Assembly (NCBI GenBank): GCA_002104985.1
Contig: MCGO01000187.1
Location: 1-64,000, forward strand
Source: Rhizoclosmatium globosum
Taxonomy: Eukaryota; Chytridiomycota; Chytridiomycetes; Chytridiales; Chytriomycetaceae
Direction of reading: 5' to 3'
DNA: 64,000 nucleotides
Positions 1 through 12,948 of this stretch are shown here, piece by piece (position 1 is the first letter of the stretch; every line of letters starts with the position of its first letter). Both the position numbers and the translations under genes were made by a program. A model generated the notes under the pieces. The model did no database searches and was not told where the DNA came from. It saw nothing but the letters and a program-made list of their open reading frames with translations.

Positions 1-3000
1 GGATGAGTGCATTACTATCGGATATACTCAAACGCACATCCTCCGCCGATTGCATTGAGTTTGAGTCTGTTTGACTGAGACTTGCCAGCTGTCAGTTCCA
101 CTGTTTGCGATGTCACCGCTCTCGCCCCTCGGCAGTGTTTGTTGTCAAACGACTTTTATTTGAATCTATTTGGCGAGATCCGATGACTGTTGCTGTACCC
201 GATGAGGGATTCAAGCACCAAAGCAAAGATGTCAACAACAACAAAAACGAGGATGAGGATGACGACGGGGAGGAAGATAATTGAATGAAGAATCAGGTAT
301 GTGAGTTGAAAATTGTGGGATTATGGACTTATTTCGAAGGTTCAGGTTGATGGCTAATGGAACCATCTACTCAACATCCACGTCTCCTCAAACTCAAGAA
401 TATCAACCAATCAAATCAACAACATCAACTGAGCTTCTATTTCTACTTCTACATTCACCTCAATCTCAGCCTAAACATCTACGTCTATATCTACAGCAAC
501 TCATACTTTCACAACAATCATCCCTTCCAGACATCAAACCCTCGCATCTATGGCCTATTCTATTGAGTTCCAACAGACTTAGTCGTGAATATCTGACGCG
601 TTCTCATGGAACAGTTGACTCAGGGAGTCAGCCTCCTATCAGTCGTTCGCAAAACCCAATTGAAATGCTGAAAAAGATTTCCAAGTACTTTACAAGCACT
701 GGAAATGCTACAACGCTGGTTCAAAGTGATGAGGACGGGAGTGGGATGGGATGATATTGACGGAAGGAAGACAAAGGCTGCGGTTGCTGTTGAAGAGGCG
801 AGTGTGGAAGCGGCGCCGGTGTCAGTTGATGCGGTGGTTGAGTCGGAGTTTTCATCAGAAACTCAAACAGTTGACGTCCATGCAGTTGAGGACTCGAAGT
901 TTCGAATGTGGATGCACCGTTGGACAAAGCTTCTACTTTGGATCTGCGGTCGAAAACTCCTGCAGAAAGTATCAAAGTCGCGGTTGTCTCGGATCGAGAA
1001 GAGGAATCCATTCCGGATATCCAACGACTGCTGATTTCGTCCTCAGTGCCTGTCTCACATACGCGGACTTAATTGACGAATTAGTTCGCACTCTTGGATA
1101 CAAGTTATTCCAACATATCAAGGCGAGCCCTTTCCTTGTATCTGTTTTTGAGAAATATACTGAAACAACAAACAGGAAATGCGAACCATACCATTCTCAG
1201 AAACAGTCGCCCCTCCAATGCATCTCATCTAAACACCGACGTCAAAGTCTCTTTCATCCATAAGCGGCCTCAAAACGATTACGAAATTACAGCAGTCACA
1301 ATCAAAAGCTACTGCAGAACAGCTCTTCCAAGTCTCATCAGTGTCGACGTTACCTATTTTATTCCCTCCACACGAACTTCAAAAATTGACGGCAAGTGTT
1401 ATGCAGAAACGATGGTTCACGAAAACAAGTGAACCTGTTTACTGTGTACTTGCGTGTGGAGGATTTGGGGTTCCTGTTCTGCGAGCGTTGGAAAAGGCGG
1501 TAGATGTAGTTGGGATTCGTTGGGTTCCTGTGATACCCGATTTGGTTGCTCGAGTTTTGTGTTTGTTCGGACATGGTGATTGTCACTTTTTAGATGGAAT
1601 TCGATGGCTTAGTACTTATTTGTTTACCACAGCAACGCTCCTTGAAAGCTACAAAAGCCTTTTGACTGCGGAGGATAAACTCAATGGAAGGGGGCCTCTC
1701 TGAACTTCAACGACTCCAACTCAGTCTCCTTACGTCAGCAAATATCAAACAGTCGTACGCAATGCTGACATATTTCTTCCGAGACGCAGAACTCTTGCAA
1801 ATAATCTCACTGGATGTTATTGACAATCCAACGCCGAGTGCGCTTTCATATTCACCGGTATCGCCTCAACGCGGAATAGACTAACTCGTCAACGGTAGAT
1901 TCCCTCGCTTCCCATCCTTGTTTGACGAACTTCGACATTGAAGGACTCTTGGTGTCAGCATTACAGGCCATCAATATCGCCGAAACATTGCTCGACGACT
2001 CAGCAAAGAACAAGAGAACATATCAGCACTTGTTGTGGTTTTATATGGAGTGAATTTCTGGGGGGAAGGTCGTTTTGCACCCAGGCCGGATTTCAGCCAC
2101 ACACCGTCATTCCAGACATCACATATCTGTTCTGTTTCCAAAAGTTGTCGGAATTGGGAGGTAGCGAAATGTATTCAAGAACAACGAGTTACTGCCTTGA
2201 CGATTGTGTGTGGACTTGTTCGAATCGTGGAGTTTGACCTTTCTTCAGCAAAGAAGCAGGTTAATTTGTTGGCGTCATTCATATCGTTGCTGTTAAGGAG
2301 TTGGCTGGGAAGACTTTTAAGTCCATGATGGAGAAGGTCGATTGCGTTGACCTCGACGCCCTTTTCCTCGCCGTCCTCAAGCAGATGTCTGAATAACTCA
2401 ACCAAATTCACGACTTAGACGACCCAGATGACTTTGACGCAGCGGGAATGGCGTGCAAACCACGGATGTAAAACCTCGTCTTTTCGTTGCCGTATCTATC
2501 TAACGCGTACGTTTCGATCAACTGCGCAGGAATATGACCCTAGAATTGAAAGCAAAATCAACCTGGACAATTCCTGTTCCTTTTCGGACTCCTCAGATTC
2601 CGATAGTGAAACAGTGTACTTGTCTTCGGCACTATCTCCAAAGATTTCGTGGAATCCTTCATTTGCTACCTCCAAAAGACCCACATCCAGCTGTCCTGCG
2701 CTGGCAATATCCGACCTCAACCATCTACTTTTCCACTTAACAAAGCCAAAGTTTTATGTGATCTTAAATCGACCCTCTTTATTCTTCAGCTGTCTCTGAA
2801 TCTACTCCAACTTAAACCGCCACTCAAACTGAAGCATTTCAACCAATCAAATCAACAACATCAACTGGAACTTCTGCTTCTGCGTTTACCTCAAACTCAT
2901 CCTCAACATCTATATATACACCTTCTTCACATTTTCACAAACAATTGTCCCTTCCAGACATCAAACCATCTCATCTATTGCATAATCTATTGATGTCCGT

Positions 3001-3300
3001 CCCAGACCTTGACGCAAATATCCGACACATTCTCGCGAATCAGTTTGAAGAGAAAAAAAAGAAGGCTGCGGTCGTGTGTGTTGAAGAGGCAAGCTCGGGG
3101 GTGACATCCGAGAAGGCTGATGTGTTGGTTGAATTAGAGTCCTCATCAGAAGCAGTGGACATAGATGCAGTCAACGTTCCTAATATGGATGTGACATTGA
3201 CTGAAGTTCAGTATTCGGTTTTGTGGTCAGAGTCATGTGCAGAAAGTATGTACGGCACAGTTGTCTTGGATCAAGATGAGGACACAATGTGAGATATCCA
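1..3300 (+). pseudogene. Family R1 decayed gene copy, left segmental duplicate
   Basis: Nearly the same sequence starts again at 24,989, and the two copies stay collinear for about 2.5 kb; the repeat probably began before the window start. Coding-like peptide blocks lie in changing frames: a Ser/Thr/Gln-rich start, PDIKPSHL, NATTLVQSDEDGS, AESIKVAVVSDREEES and EDKLNG. A splice-like GT...AACAG intron lies near 1,130-1,172 and recurs at the matching place near 26,137-26,188. Stops and frameshifts separate the blocks, so no long protein can be read. I recognise no known domain. It could also be a non-autonomous repeat that captured coding sequence. Confidence 0.6.
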
Positions 3301-3449
3301 ACGAATATGGATTCACTGTCTCAGCATACGCGCATATCATGGAAAAGTTAGTTTGAACTCTTTCATGCAACCTTTACCTTAAAATCAAGGTGAGCTTGTT
3401 GGGAAATGTACTGAAACGCAAGTAAGAAACCCGAACCTTACGAGCTCTG

Positions 3450-4320
3450 ACACGTTCAATGTCGGAATGGTGGCGTAAATCACTAGCATCGTGTGCTCGT
3501 TGAAGTATTCGAAATCAATGTCGTTGGATTCCGAGTTCCTCGATTATACAAGAAATTCCAATCACTCTGTGAAATGTGAAAAATTAATGTACAATACTGC
3601 GGCTCGACAACGCCGTTGGTCTGCAAAGTTTTTACTGGTAAGATGCAGCAGACGTTGAAGAGTCTGTAAACGACTGACGGATTGAATTACGCCGCTGCGG
3701 AGGTTGGGCATAAATGGAGTTGGAGGAGGAATGAAGGAGAATGCCGAATCATCACATGATTCGCCAGCGTATGCGTCAAACCTCTGAAGACCGCTAATAC
3801 AATCGAATTCCTCAATGTTTCATGGAGAACGGGTGGTGTAAAAGGTGACTGAAAGGTGGCGGCATGCGATTATTCCGTGAAACTGCTCAGTATTCACTGG
3901 AATCTTCCTAGCTTTAATTGATGCGTGTTGCGCGTTTTGAATCCGTGGAATGCGGTTGGATAAGAGTTGAGTTGATCGAGTGGCGGAGCGAATGACTTCC
4001 AAGGAGATGGCGTGGTTGGCTGTAGCATAATTATACATATGCGTTGATATAAGTGAGTAGAATGCAGTGAAAGGAGGAAGATGAATCGCGGGATGAGATA
4101 GTTGTAGGCAGATGACTGGATGCGAATGAAGGAGGACTCACGTGTCCGTGTCCTCGAACTGGCTGAATGCATTTTAGTATAGTAATTGGTGCTGTATCTC
4201 TGGTGGGTGTAGTTTGGCTGGTGGTTTCGCGAGGGTGAGTGGTGTCGTGTCCGAGGTTTTCTTTCTTCCCTTTCATTCGATTGATTCGCGAATATTCTCT
4301 TCAAAAGAAATTAAACGTAT
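3450..4320 (-). pseudogene. Family R2 decayed copy, partial
   Basis: On the minus strand a Thr/Pro/His/Arg-rich reading begins near 4,304 and contains the block ESSFIRIQ. A similar block, ESSFILIH, lies in the copy near 60,000, and the T/P-rich beginning resembles the copies at 24,660, 45,360 and 54,110. There are many stops further along. No domain is visible in this part. Assignment rests on eye-level similarity only. Confidence 0.35.
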
Positions 4321-5300
4321 GTAATATGCTTCAATGAAATTAAAACGAATGAGTAATGTGTATTCGATGAATTGTGGCTGCACTTAGAGAAGTATAACAG
4401 ATTAAATTGAACGTTAGAGGTAATTGAAGGATGAAAGAAGTGGATAACACATCATTTCGATTACATCCTTTCGTGCGCGTGCTACTTCTCACGTTGAGAC
4501 TTCTTTGAACATTTGATGGAAATAATAGCAAAGTACACTCCATCCACACTATCGCAACTGCCACCACCTTCACAACCCACCACGGACATACGTTCTTACC
4601 GCCAATGTGAATTCAGCAAGTCCCTTCGAACCAATGCCCTCCTTGGTTGTGTGCAATCTGGCTGTCAAACACCATTCGAGACACTGTAGAGGTAACCAGA
4701 TTCTTGATTCCGTTCCATGCTCGTTAGAGACGATAGATCTCTTTACCGGAGAACCCTTCTCGCGTGTCTGGCTCTCTGGAAAGATGCTGATGTTAAACAC
4801 TAAGCTCTCTCCTCTCCGAGTCCTCTCTCTCTCCTCTTCCACACCGTCTAACCAATACTTCCACTCCTTAGAAGAACCCCGATTCATTGTATTATCGAAT
4901 CAACGACAAAGGAACAACCCGAACACAACCGCGGGCCATCTGAGTGGGCCTTCGTTCCAACAGCAAGAGAATGAAGAGTTTACGTGGACTTTGAATCCAC
5001 CCTCAGCAATCCACCATTGGCTATTCCCTGTGACTCAAATCCAATACTGATTGTGTTCTACGTTTCGAAACTCGCCATATATAAGATACCCTTCTCCAGC
5101 ATGCCAATTGCCCCTCTTCAGTACTTCTCTCTCTAGTACTCTACAATTCATCTTCCTCCTTACTTCAATCTTTACGCGCGACTCAAGTGTACCAACATCA
5201 TACGCGTTTTATTTGCGCGAGAGTCGTCTTGTTCCACAATTAAATACTTGAAAGCTCTCTCTGTTGGCGTCGCACAACTCGAAATCGTGAAATCGTTATA
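4321..5300. other. No supported gene
   Basis: One open frame on the + strand (4,607-5,050, 147 codons) is Ser/Thr/Pro-rich, has no recognisable domain and is opposed by an equally open minus frame. I see no intron signals linking it to neighbours, so I leave it unassigned. Confidence 0.4.
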
Positions 5301-7450
5301 GAAAGTGAGTATCCCGCAATTCATATTTCCCTTAAATGCAACGAATATGGAGGATGGACTGAATCGGTTGATTGATGGCTTTGTGGGCAACTCTCCTTGT
5401 CAACAAAACAAAGCTGGTGCATTCAACCCTTCGGTTTTGCTTTTATTTCAACACTTTCGCTTTCTGCGACATTCTTCATATCTAATAGATTTTTTGATAG
5501 GCGACGATTTCTTTGTGTTTTAAAGGACCATATAACTTATCGAATATGAGCCGGCCAGCCACACGTCTCCCGCCCATTTCATCCTTGTCATCAACATGGT
5601 CCCTCTCGTCCCAGTCCCTTCCCCTTCCCTCAATCCCTAAACAACACCACCAGCACCACAACACCACCAACCACCAAAGACGAAAAACTCCGCCGCCCTC
5701 TTCCTGGCGGCCCTCAAGCAAGTCTCTGAACAACTTGATTCAATCCACAAACCAGACAAACCAGACGACTTTGACGCGTGAAAAAGCTGTCCAAACATTT
5801 GCGATAAATTCTTGGACGATGATCCAGAGTACTCGTCATCAGTGCTTTCTCCAAAGCTTCCGTTGAACCCTTCGTTTGCTACTTCGTTATTCCCAACAAA
5901 CCCATCTCAAACTACATGTGCCCGACCTCAACCATCCACTATTCCACTCGACGAAGCCGGCTTGTTTATACTTTCAGAATTCGGTCCTCATGGTTCTCGG
6001 ACTGTCTCGCATACTGCTTTAACTTCAACCATAGAGTACTCGTCGAGAGCGCTTTCTCCAAAGATTCCATGGAACTCTTCTTTCGCTACTTCGTTATTCC
6101 CAACAAACCCACCTCAAACCACATCCGCCTGTCCTACTGCTTCAATGTACAGCCCTCAGTCATCTACTATTCCACTCAACGAAGCCGGCCTGTTTACGTC
6201 AAGTCAGCGCCGTCAAATGGAACTTCTGCTTGCACTGTTGCTTCAACCTCTCATATCTACATCTACGTCTAAATCTGCACGGTCATACTTTGACAAACAA
6301 TCATCCCTTCAAGACATCAAACCCTTACATCTATCGCATATTCTTTGGACGTCCGTCGCAGACTTTGGCGCGAATATTCGATGCGCTCTTGCGGAACAGT
6401 TGACTCACTGGCAGTTTCATCCCTGTCAGTTTTTCACAAAACCCAATTCAAAAGCTGAAAAGAATGCTCCAACTTCTTTGTCTACCGTGACAAACACTCG
6501 AAGTGCTACGACGTTGGTTCAAAGTGACGGGGAGGAGGGAAGCCGTAATGATAGGATGGAGGTTTATGATGTTGGAAGTGTTGACGTTGAGAGATTACGC
6601 AGGGAAAGAAGAAAAAACGAATTGTTGGGGAAGGGAAGTAGTGTTGAGTTGTTACGAGGTATGGTGAATGAGCGTCACAAAGAGCTTCTACAGCCTTCGA
6701 AAGCGTTGTAGCAGGAGTTAAGGAAGACTGGCGGTCAGAAGAAGGGTGTTGAGACGAGAGTGTTCGTGAGTTGGTTTGCTTTTTTCAGGCGGGTTTACTC
6801 AATTACGATTTACAGCTCTCCCCCTTACGCCTACTCTTATTTTAAAACATACTGAACTCATGGCTGAAGTTGGAGCGGGTATTCGGAGAGTAATGGCTCA
6901 ACAACATGACCCAAAAAGTCGAAAGCAAAATCAACACAGACGATTCGTCTTCCTCCTAGGACTCCTCGGACTCTGTCAATGATCCAGCATATTTGTCGGT
7001 TCTACCGGCAAAGATTCCATGAAAGGTTTTATTCGCTACTTCCTTATTCCCAACAAGCCCACCCCAAACTGCACCCACCATTCCTGCAGCAGCAATGCCC
7101 GACTCTCTACTATTCCACTCAACAAAAACGGCGTGTTTATGTGTTCGGAACTCGGCCCTCATTGTTCTCGGGCTGTCTCGCATGCTACTTCAACTGCTAC
7201 CGCCACTCAAACTCAAGAAGCTCAACCAATCAAGTCAAAGCATCAAATTCTACGATTACCTCAACATCCACATCTACATATACAACTTCTTCTTATTTAA
7301 CATACAGTCGTCCGTTCCAGCCATCAAAACCTTGCATCTATCGCATATTCCCTTGACGTCTGTCGCAGACTTTAGCGCAAATATTTGACGCGTTATCGCA
7401 AAGCAAGAGAAAACTTCATCTTCAACCTCTTCGTCGGCATCATCAGAAGC
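5300..7450 (+). pseudogene. Family R1 decayed copy, first of a 2.2-kb tandem pair
   Basis: The copy opens with a block near 5,305-5,430 (SIPQFIFPLNAT, then a Leu-rich run) that recurs near 7,500-7,630, so two units of about 2.2 kb lie head to tail. A 299-codon open frame (5,812-6,711) holds two internal repeats of a segment like LSPKIPWNSSFATSLFPTNP, followed by SSLQDIKPLHLSHI, VADFGANIR and SATTLVQSDGEEGS. A second partial repeat of the same blocks follows at 6,960-7,390. The long frame is the best preserved stretch of the family, but its flanks are frameshifted against the other copies. Function unknown. Confidence 0.55.
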
Positions 7451-7499
7451 GTTTTATATGCGCACAAGTCGTGGCGTCGCACGAGTCGAAATCGTGAAA

Positions 7500-9180
7500 C
7501 TGTTTCAGAATGTGAGCACCCCGCAATTCCTATATCCTTTAAATGCAACGTATATGGAGGATGAACTGAATTTGCTGATTGATGGCTTGTGGGCAACTCT
7601 CCTTGTCAACAAAACAAAGCTGATGCATCCAACCCTTCAGTTTTGCTTTCATTTCAACAATTTCGCGTTTTTAATTCGTATTTAATCGATTTTTTTGGTA
7701 GAGAAGAGTTTAAGGTCTTTTTGGTGTGAGCAGCGAGATGCAGTATTGTCCATTTCGTCCGAGTCGCTGTCTCTTCCCCTTCCCCCAATCCCTCATCAGC
7801 ACCAACACTATCAACCACCAAAGAAAGACCGAAAATCTCGACGCCATCTTCCTCGCCGCCCTCAACCAAGACTCTGAACAACTCGATTCAATCCACGAAC
7901 CAGACAAACCAGACGACTTTGACGCAGCAACACCCCGTGAAAAAGGTGTGTAAACACCCGCTGTAAAACCTCGTCTTTTTGTTGCTGACGAAACCGTTTC
8001 GCGTGTCTCGTCAGGAATCAGGAATATGACACGGAGAATCGAAAGCGAAATCAACACGGACGATTCGTCTTCCTTCTCGTCGGACTCCTCGGACTCGGAC
8101 GATGATCCAGCGTACTTGTCGTCGGTTCTACCGCCAAATATTCCGTGGAAGGCTTTGTTCGCTTCTTCCTTATTCCCACCAAACCCACCTTAAACCACAT
8201 CCGCCTGTCCTGTTGCTGGAATATCCGACCCTCCGCCATCTACTACTCCACGCAACGAAACCGGCCTGTTTATGAGTTCGGAACTCGGCCCTCTTCAGTC
8301 TGAGGCTGTCTCGCGTCTTCAACTTCAACTTCAACTGTCACGCAAACTCAAGCAGGTCAATCAAATCAACAGCGTCAACTGGAACTTCTATTTTGATGTT
8401 AACCTCAACCTACACATCTACATATACAATTTCTTCTTACTTCCACAAACAATCATTCTTTTCAGACATCAAACCCTCGCATCTATCGCATATTCGATTG
8501 ACGTCTGTCGCAGACCTTGGCGCAAATATTCAACGCGTTCTCACGGAACAGTTGACTGAATTTCGTCCCTGTCAGTCGTTCACAAAACCCACTTCAAATG
8601 CTGAAAAGATTATCCTAGCGCGTTTACTACCCATTGCAAACACTGAAAGTGCTACGACGCTGGTGGAAAGTGACGGGGAGGAGGGAAGTGGTGATGACGG
8701 ATCATGGGATAGAGGTTAATGATGTTGGAAGTGTTGTCGTCGGAGTGGCTGCAAGGGAAAAGAAGACAAAAAACAAGAAGAAGAGGAAAACGAAGAGATT
8801 GTGGCTGCTGGTGTTGAAGAGGCAAAGGTAGATGTGGCGCCGGAAAAGGTTGATACGGTGCTTGAGTTGGAGTCCTCATCAGAAACTCAAGCAGTGGACG
8901 TCGATGCAATCAACGTTCCGAAAATGGATGTGGTGGATGGTTTTCTTTTTGCGCTTGTTTCCTCAATTTATGACGTACAGGTCTGTCGTTGTACGCGACA
9001 TTTTTAAATCACGTACAGAACTTATGGGTGAAACTGGAACAGGAATTTGGAGAGTTGAGGTTGGTGGTTGTTTGCTTTTTCGGCCCCTTTACTCAATTAA
9101 CCACTTACAGATGCCATATGTCAATAAAAAAGGGGCTCATATACTACTGCATTTGCATTCTGCAATGAAATAACGGAATC
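7500..9180 (+). pseudogene. Family R1 decayed copy, second of the tandem pair
   Basis: In order this copy carries the opening block (7,500-7,630), DAIFLAALNQDSEQLD with DKPDDFDAA (7,840-7,930), a Ser/Asp-rich stretch (8,060-8,110), SLFPPNPP (8,165-8,190), then SDIKPSHLSHI, VADLGANIQRVL and ESATTLVESDGEEGS (8,460-8,690), a Lys-rich run (8,760-8,810) and SSSETQAVDVDAINVP (8,875-8,920). The blocks fall in different frames and are broken by stops. Acid-rich and Lys-rich low complexity suggests a formerly charged, disordered protein; this is inference. A remnant of a third unit (KAGVFNPS-like) lies near 9,755-9,790. Confidence 0.55.
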
Positions 9181-10056
9181 TGGGTTCCTTCAAGGGTTGT
9201 TTCTTGCCGGCCTTGGCTTATTCACACTCCACCACTTTCGCACTCCGACTATGACAATATTCCGCACATCCTTTTTCTTTGACCTCGCAAAAGGCTTTGC
9301 CGTCGGTTTTTTGCCTCAAGCAGCCACTTCCACTGAACAAACTTAATGCTTCTGCCAACTTTATCGACACTTAATCATCAGCCGCGCCTGCAGATATTGT
9401 CTCCATTCTTGATTGTTGCTGTCTATTTCAACTAGCCCTCCTTTAAACATCCACGCGTAACAGCAATATTCTAGAAGTTCCTAACTGGGAGATTGACTGT
9501 CGTAACATGCCGTGAATACTAATCAACTTACGACTATTCTTGACAGCAAATTTAAAACGCAGTAGTGAGTCTTGTCCACTGGAAGAGTTGGGTTGTCGAA
9601 AGAGGTTGGACCACTTCGAGATTGTAACGACTAGGCTGTGACTCAAATCAGTTCTCAATTCCAAGTGATGATTCTCTATTTGACCACAAAGCCATCGAAA
9701 CAACCAATTCATTCGAACCTCCATCCATGGCGTATTTTGGGTGAACTGCTCTCAACGAAACAAAGCTGGTGTATTCAACCCTTCATTTCTGCTTTTATTT
9801 GAACGAGTTGAACGAGTCGTGTGTCTTTCATATTTCTATATTATTGTGCTGTACTTTGTAGCTGATCAATAATTCGGATCTGTAACTCAGTGTCAGTTGT
9901 TCTCGAAAAGACCCTGCTCAACATTTTCTCCTCTCTCTCTTTGTATTTATGGTAGAAGATCTTATCTGTGTATCACTGTGTCCGAATTTGGGTTCCACGG
10001 AAACTGGAAAGTGAAAAGTGGCTCATTTCTTCGAACACCAAAAAACTCTCCCAAAA
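9181..10056. other. Intergenic stretch upstream of the RRM gene
   Basis: Apart from the short R1 remnant near 9,755-9,790, I see only one open minus-strand frame (9,443-9,724) with no recognisable content. The last 150 bases should hold the promoter and 5' leader of the RRM gene; a CTCTCTCT tract lies at about 9,932-9,940. Confidence 0.4.
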
Positions 10057-11192
10057 ATGAGCCAGGTACGCGCCCTCCCATTGCTGATTGCTATCTCGTA
10101 ACCTAACTTTGTTAATCGCATTAGAACGATTCAAGACAATCATACACAGCAGGTAAGCAGTACTCTTGATCGTGGTAGCTACTAACTACGTGTAGACGCG
10201 AAATTTGCTTGCAAGGATTTCTTCCCGTGCATTGAGCGCAAGGATCCAGTCACGTGTGTCTTCTTCAATGGGCTTCCCATGCAGTTTACCCTTGGCGATG
10301 TGGGGGCGATGCTCATCCAGGCAGGCGTGCCTCCAAACTCGATTGAGACTGTAGGTTATGGAGGAGCAATCGCCTCCTATGGATCTACTCAGGACGCCAT
10401 CAACTCGGCCGCAGCGTTGGATGGTCTTGTGGCGTTCGGATACTGTACTGAGAGCCCCCCCTCTATCATCTACGCGGCTGCAGTGTCCGAGATGGACGGT
10501 CATCGGTATGCAAGAAATGCTCTCAAGGAGCGCATTAAGGCTCTGGAAGAAATTGGCCGCGATGAAGCGGCCGAAATTGAGACTTTGTTGAGGGTTGTTG
10601 CGTTCTTCTCCCACAATACCCCCTCCAACCCTCTCGAAACCAATGTTGCTACCAATGGTATGGATAAAATGAATCTTAAACTACGCTAAGCGCTCCTCCT
10701 GCAGAAATTCCCCAACCCATCAACATCCACGTCCCGCAAGCCTCACTCTCCAGCGAGGTCCAAGAGGAGCAGAAGCAGCAAGACAGTCCAACTCCAGTAG
10801 AATCCCCGCTACAAGCGCACACACCAACGCAGGAAGGGTCTAGTTCTGAAGAGCAAGTCCATCAATTTGTTCCAAGCACTGTTGGTTGGCAAGTTTATGC
10901 TGGGAACCTTCCCTTTGCCTTTGAAGAACAAGAACTCTCCCAGCTCTTCAGCCAGTATGGATCTGTGCTCTCTGCTTCCATTGCAGTGAACAAACAAGGA
11001 TTCAGCCTCGGCCACGGATGTGTTATCATGTCAACAGAAAAGGAGTCTCTCAAAGCAATCTTCAAGCTTAACAGAACAGACGTGAATGGCCGCCAGATTA
11101 AAGTGCATCAAGACAAGTATGGAACAGTTGATGACGAGAAAACTACCATCCAGAACCATAAGTTATCTGACGAACAGGTTACCCAGGTTTAA
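10057..11192 (+). CDS. RNA-binding protein with RRM domain(s), 4 exons
   Basis: Exons 10,057-10,065, 10,125-10,152, 10,196-10,657 and 10,705-11,192 join in phase to a 328-residue protein; the three introns are GT-AG and 43-59 nt long, the second with a clear CTAAC before its AG. Residues about 228-305 form a typical RRM: RNP2 is VYAGNLPF (230-237) and RNP1 is the weaker SLGHGCVIMS. Residues about 32-105 (TCVFFNGLPM, then a beta-alpha pattern) look like a second, degenerate RRM. An acidic, Gln/Pro-rich linker (about 167-225) separates them. The first exon codes only three residues, so the start depends on that intron; the phase fit supports it. Likely role: RNA binding in processing, transport or translation; no specific orthologue recognised. 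A broken copy of its middle lies at 29,330-29,690. Confidence 0.82.
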
Positions 11193-11255
11193 TGAAATGG
11201 TTGATGGCTATTTAAGCTGGGAAACAGTTGTTTGCGTTGTTCATATGGAGTATTC

Positions 11256-11261
11256 AATAAA
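11256..11261 (+). terminator. AATAAA polyadenylation signal
   Basis: A canonical AATAAA lies 64 nt after the stop codon of the RRM gene, a normal distance for a eukaryotic 3' UTR. Confidence 0.5.
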
Positions 11262-11398
11262 TCAATGGCCTTGATGTAGTTTATAGAATGTTTATTTTGA
11301 TTTCGGGAAAATAACGAAATGAATAAGCAGTTGGTTCATAAGCATACATTTATAAACTAATTAGGTACCAAAATAAGATTATAAATTGTTTAAGTTGT

Positions 11399-12948
11399 GC
11401 AGAAAACAATGCAGCTCTGCCTATCCCGCTTGGGCCTCACATTGCCATGGCCACAAAAGAGTGGTTGCGTTCAAACTGTGCCAGCAAAGAAACCCGACAA
11501 AGAAAAAACACTTCAGAAAATAAAACATAACGTTCTAAGCTGTTTCAGATGCAACGCGGCTCTGCCTATCCCGCTTGGGCCTCACATTGCTATGGCCACA
11601 AAAGAGTGGTTGCGTTCAAACTGTGCCAGCAAAGAAACGCGACAAAGAAAAAACACTTCAGAAAATAAAACATAACGTTCTAAGCTGTTTCAGATGCAAC
11701 GCGGCTCTGCTTATCCCGCTTGGGCCTCACATTGCCATGGCCACAAAAGAGTGGTTGCGTTCAAACTGTGCCAGCAAAGAAACGCGACAAAGAAAAAACA
11801 CTTCAGAAAATAAAACATAACGTTCTAAGCTGTTTCAGATGCAACGCGGCTCTGCTTATCCCGCTTGGGCCTCACATTGCCATGGCCACAAAAGAGTGGT
11901 TGCGTTCAAACTGTGCCAGCAAAGAAACCCGACAAAGAAAAAACACTTCAGAAAATAAAACATAACGTTCTAAGCTGTTTCAGATGCAACGCGGCTCTGC
12001 TTATCCCGCTTGGGCCTCACATTGCCATGGCCACAAAAGAGTGGTTGCGTTCAAACTGTGCCAGCAAAGAAACCCGACAAAGAAAAAACACTTCAGAAAA
12101 TAAAACATAACGTTCTAAGCTGTTTCAGATGCAACGCGGCTCTGCTTATCCCGCTTGGGCCTCACATTGCCATGGCCACAAAAGAGTGGTTGCGTTCAAA
12201 CTGTGCCAGCAAAGAAACGCGACAAAGAAAAAACACTTCAGAAAATAAAACATAACGTTCTAAGCTGTTTCAGATGCAACGCGGCTCTGCTTATCCCGCT
12301 TGGGCCTCACATTGCCATGGCCACAAAAGAGTGGTTGCGTTCAAACTGTGCCAGCAAAGAAACGCGACAAAGAAAAAACACTTCAGAAAATAAAACATAA
12401 CGTTCTAAGCTGTTTCAGATGCAACGCGGCTCTGCTTATCCCGCTTGGGCCTCACATTGCCATGGCCACAAAAGAGTGGTTGCGTTCAAACTGTGCCAGC
12501 AAAGAAACGCGACAAAGAAAAAGCACTTCAGAAAATAAAACATAACGTTCTAAGCTGTTTCAGATGCAACGCGGCTCTGCTTATCCCGCTTGGGCCTCAC
12601 ATTGCCATGGCCACAAAAGAGTGGTTGCGTTCAAACTGTGCCAGCAAAGAAACGCGACAAAGAAAAAGCACTTCAGAAAATAAAACATAACGTTCTAAGC
12701 TGTTTCAGATGCAACGCGGCTCTGCTTATCCCGCTTGGGCCTCACATTGCCATGGCCACAAAAGAGTGGTTGCGTTCAAACTGTGCCAGCAAAGAAACGC
12801 GACAAAGAAAAAACACTTCAGAAAATAAAACATAACGTTCTAAGCTGTTTCAGATGCAACGCGGCTCTGCTTATCCCGCTTGGGCCTCACATTGCCATGG
12901 CCACAAAAGAGTGGTTGCGTTCAAACTGTGCCAGCAAAGAAACGCAAT
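11399..12948 (+). repeat. 145-bp tandem array, about 10.7 units
   Basis: The unit recurs with a strict 145-bp period (an ATG-GGCCTCACATTG context repeats at 11,575, 11,720, 11,865 and so on) and copies differ at only a few bases (CGC/CCC, AAAAAC/AAAAGC), so it is young or homogenised. The first unit is partial and more diverged. Because 145 is not a multiple of 3, every unit opens an overlapping 81-codon frame that ends in the next unit; these are by-products of the repeat. Each unit contains AATAAA and a TTCTAAG...TTTCAG stretch directly before ATG, which looks like a 3' splice site. There are no unique spacers, so it is a minisatellite-type array and not a CRISPR. Confidence 0.95.

Noticed and set aside
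11399..12948. CRISPR array or a series of overlapping 81-codon genes
   Set aside because: Units are contiguous with no variable spacers, and the frames arise only because 145 is not divisible by 3.
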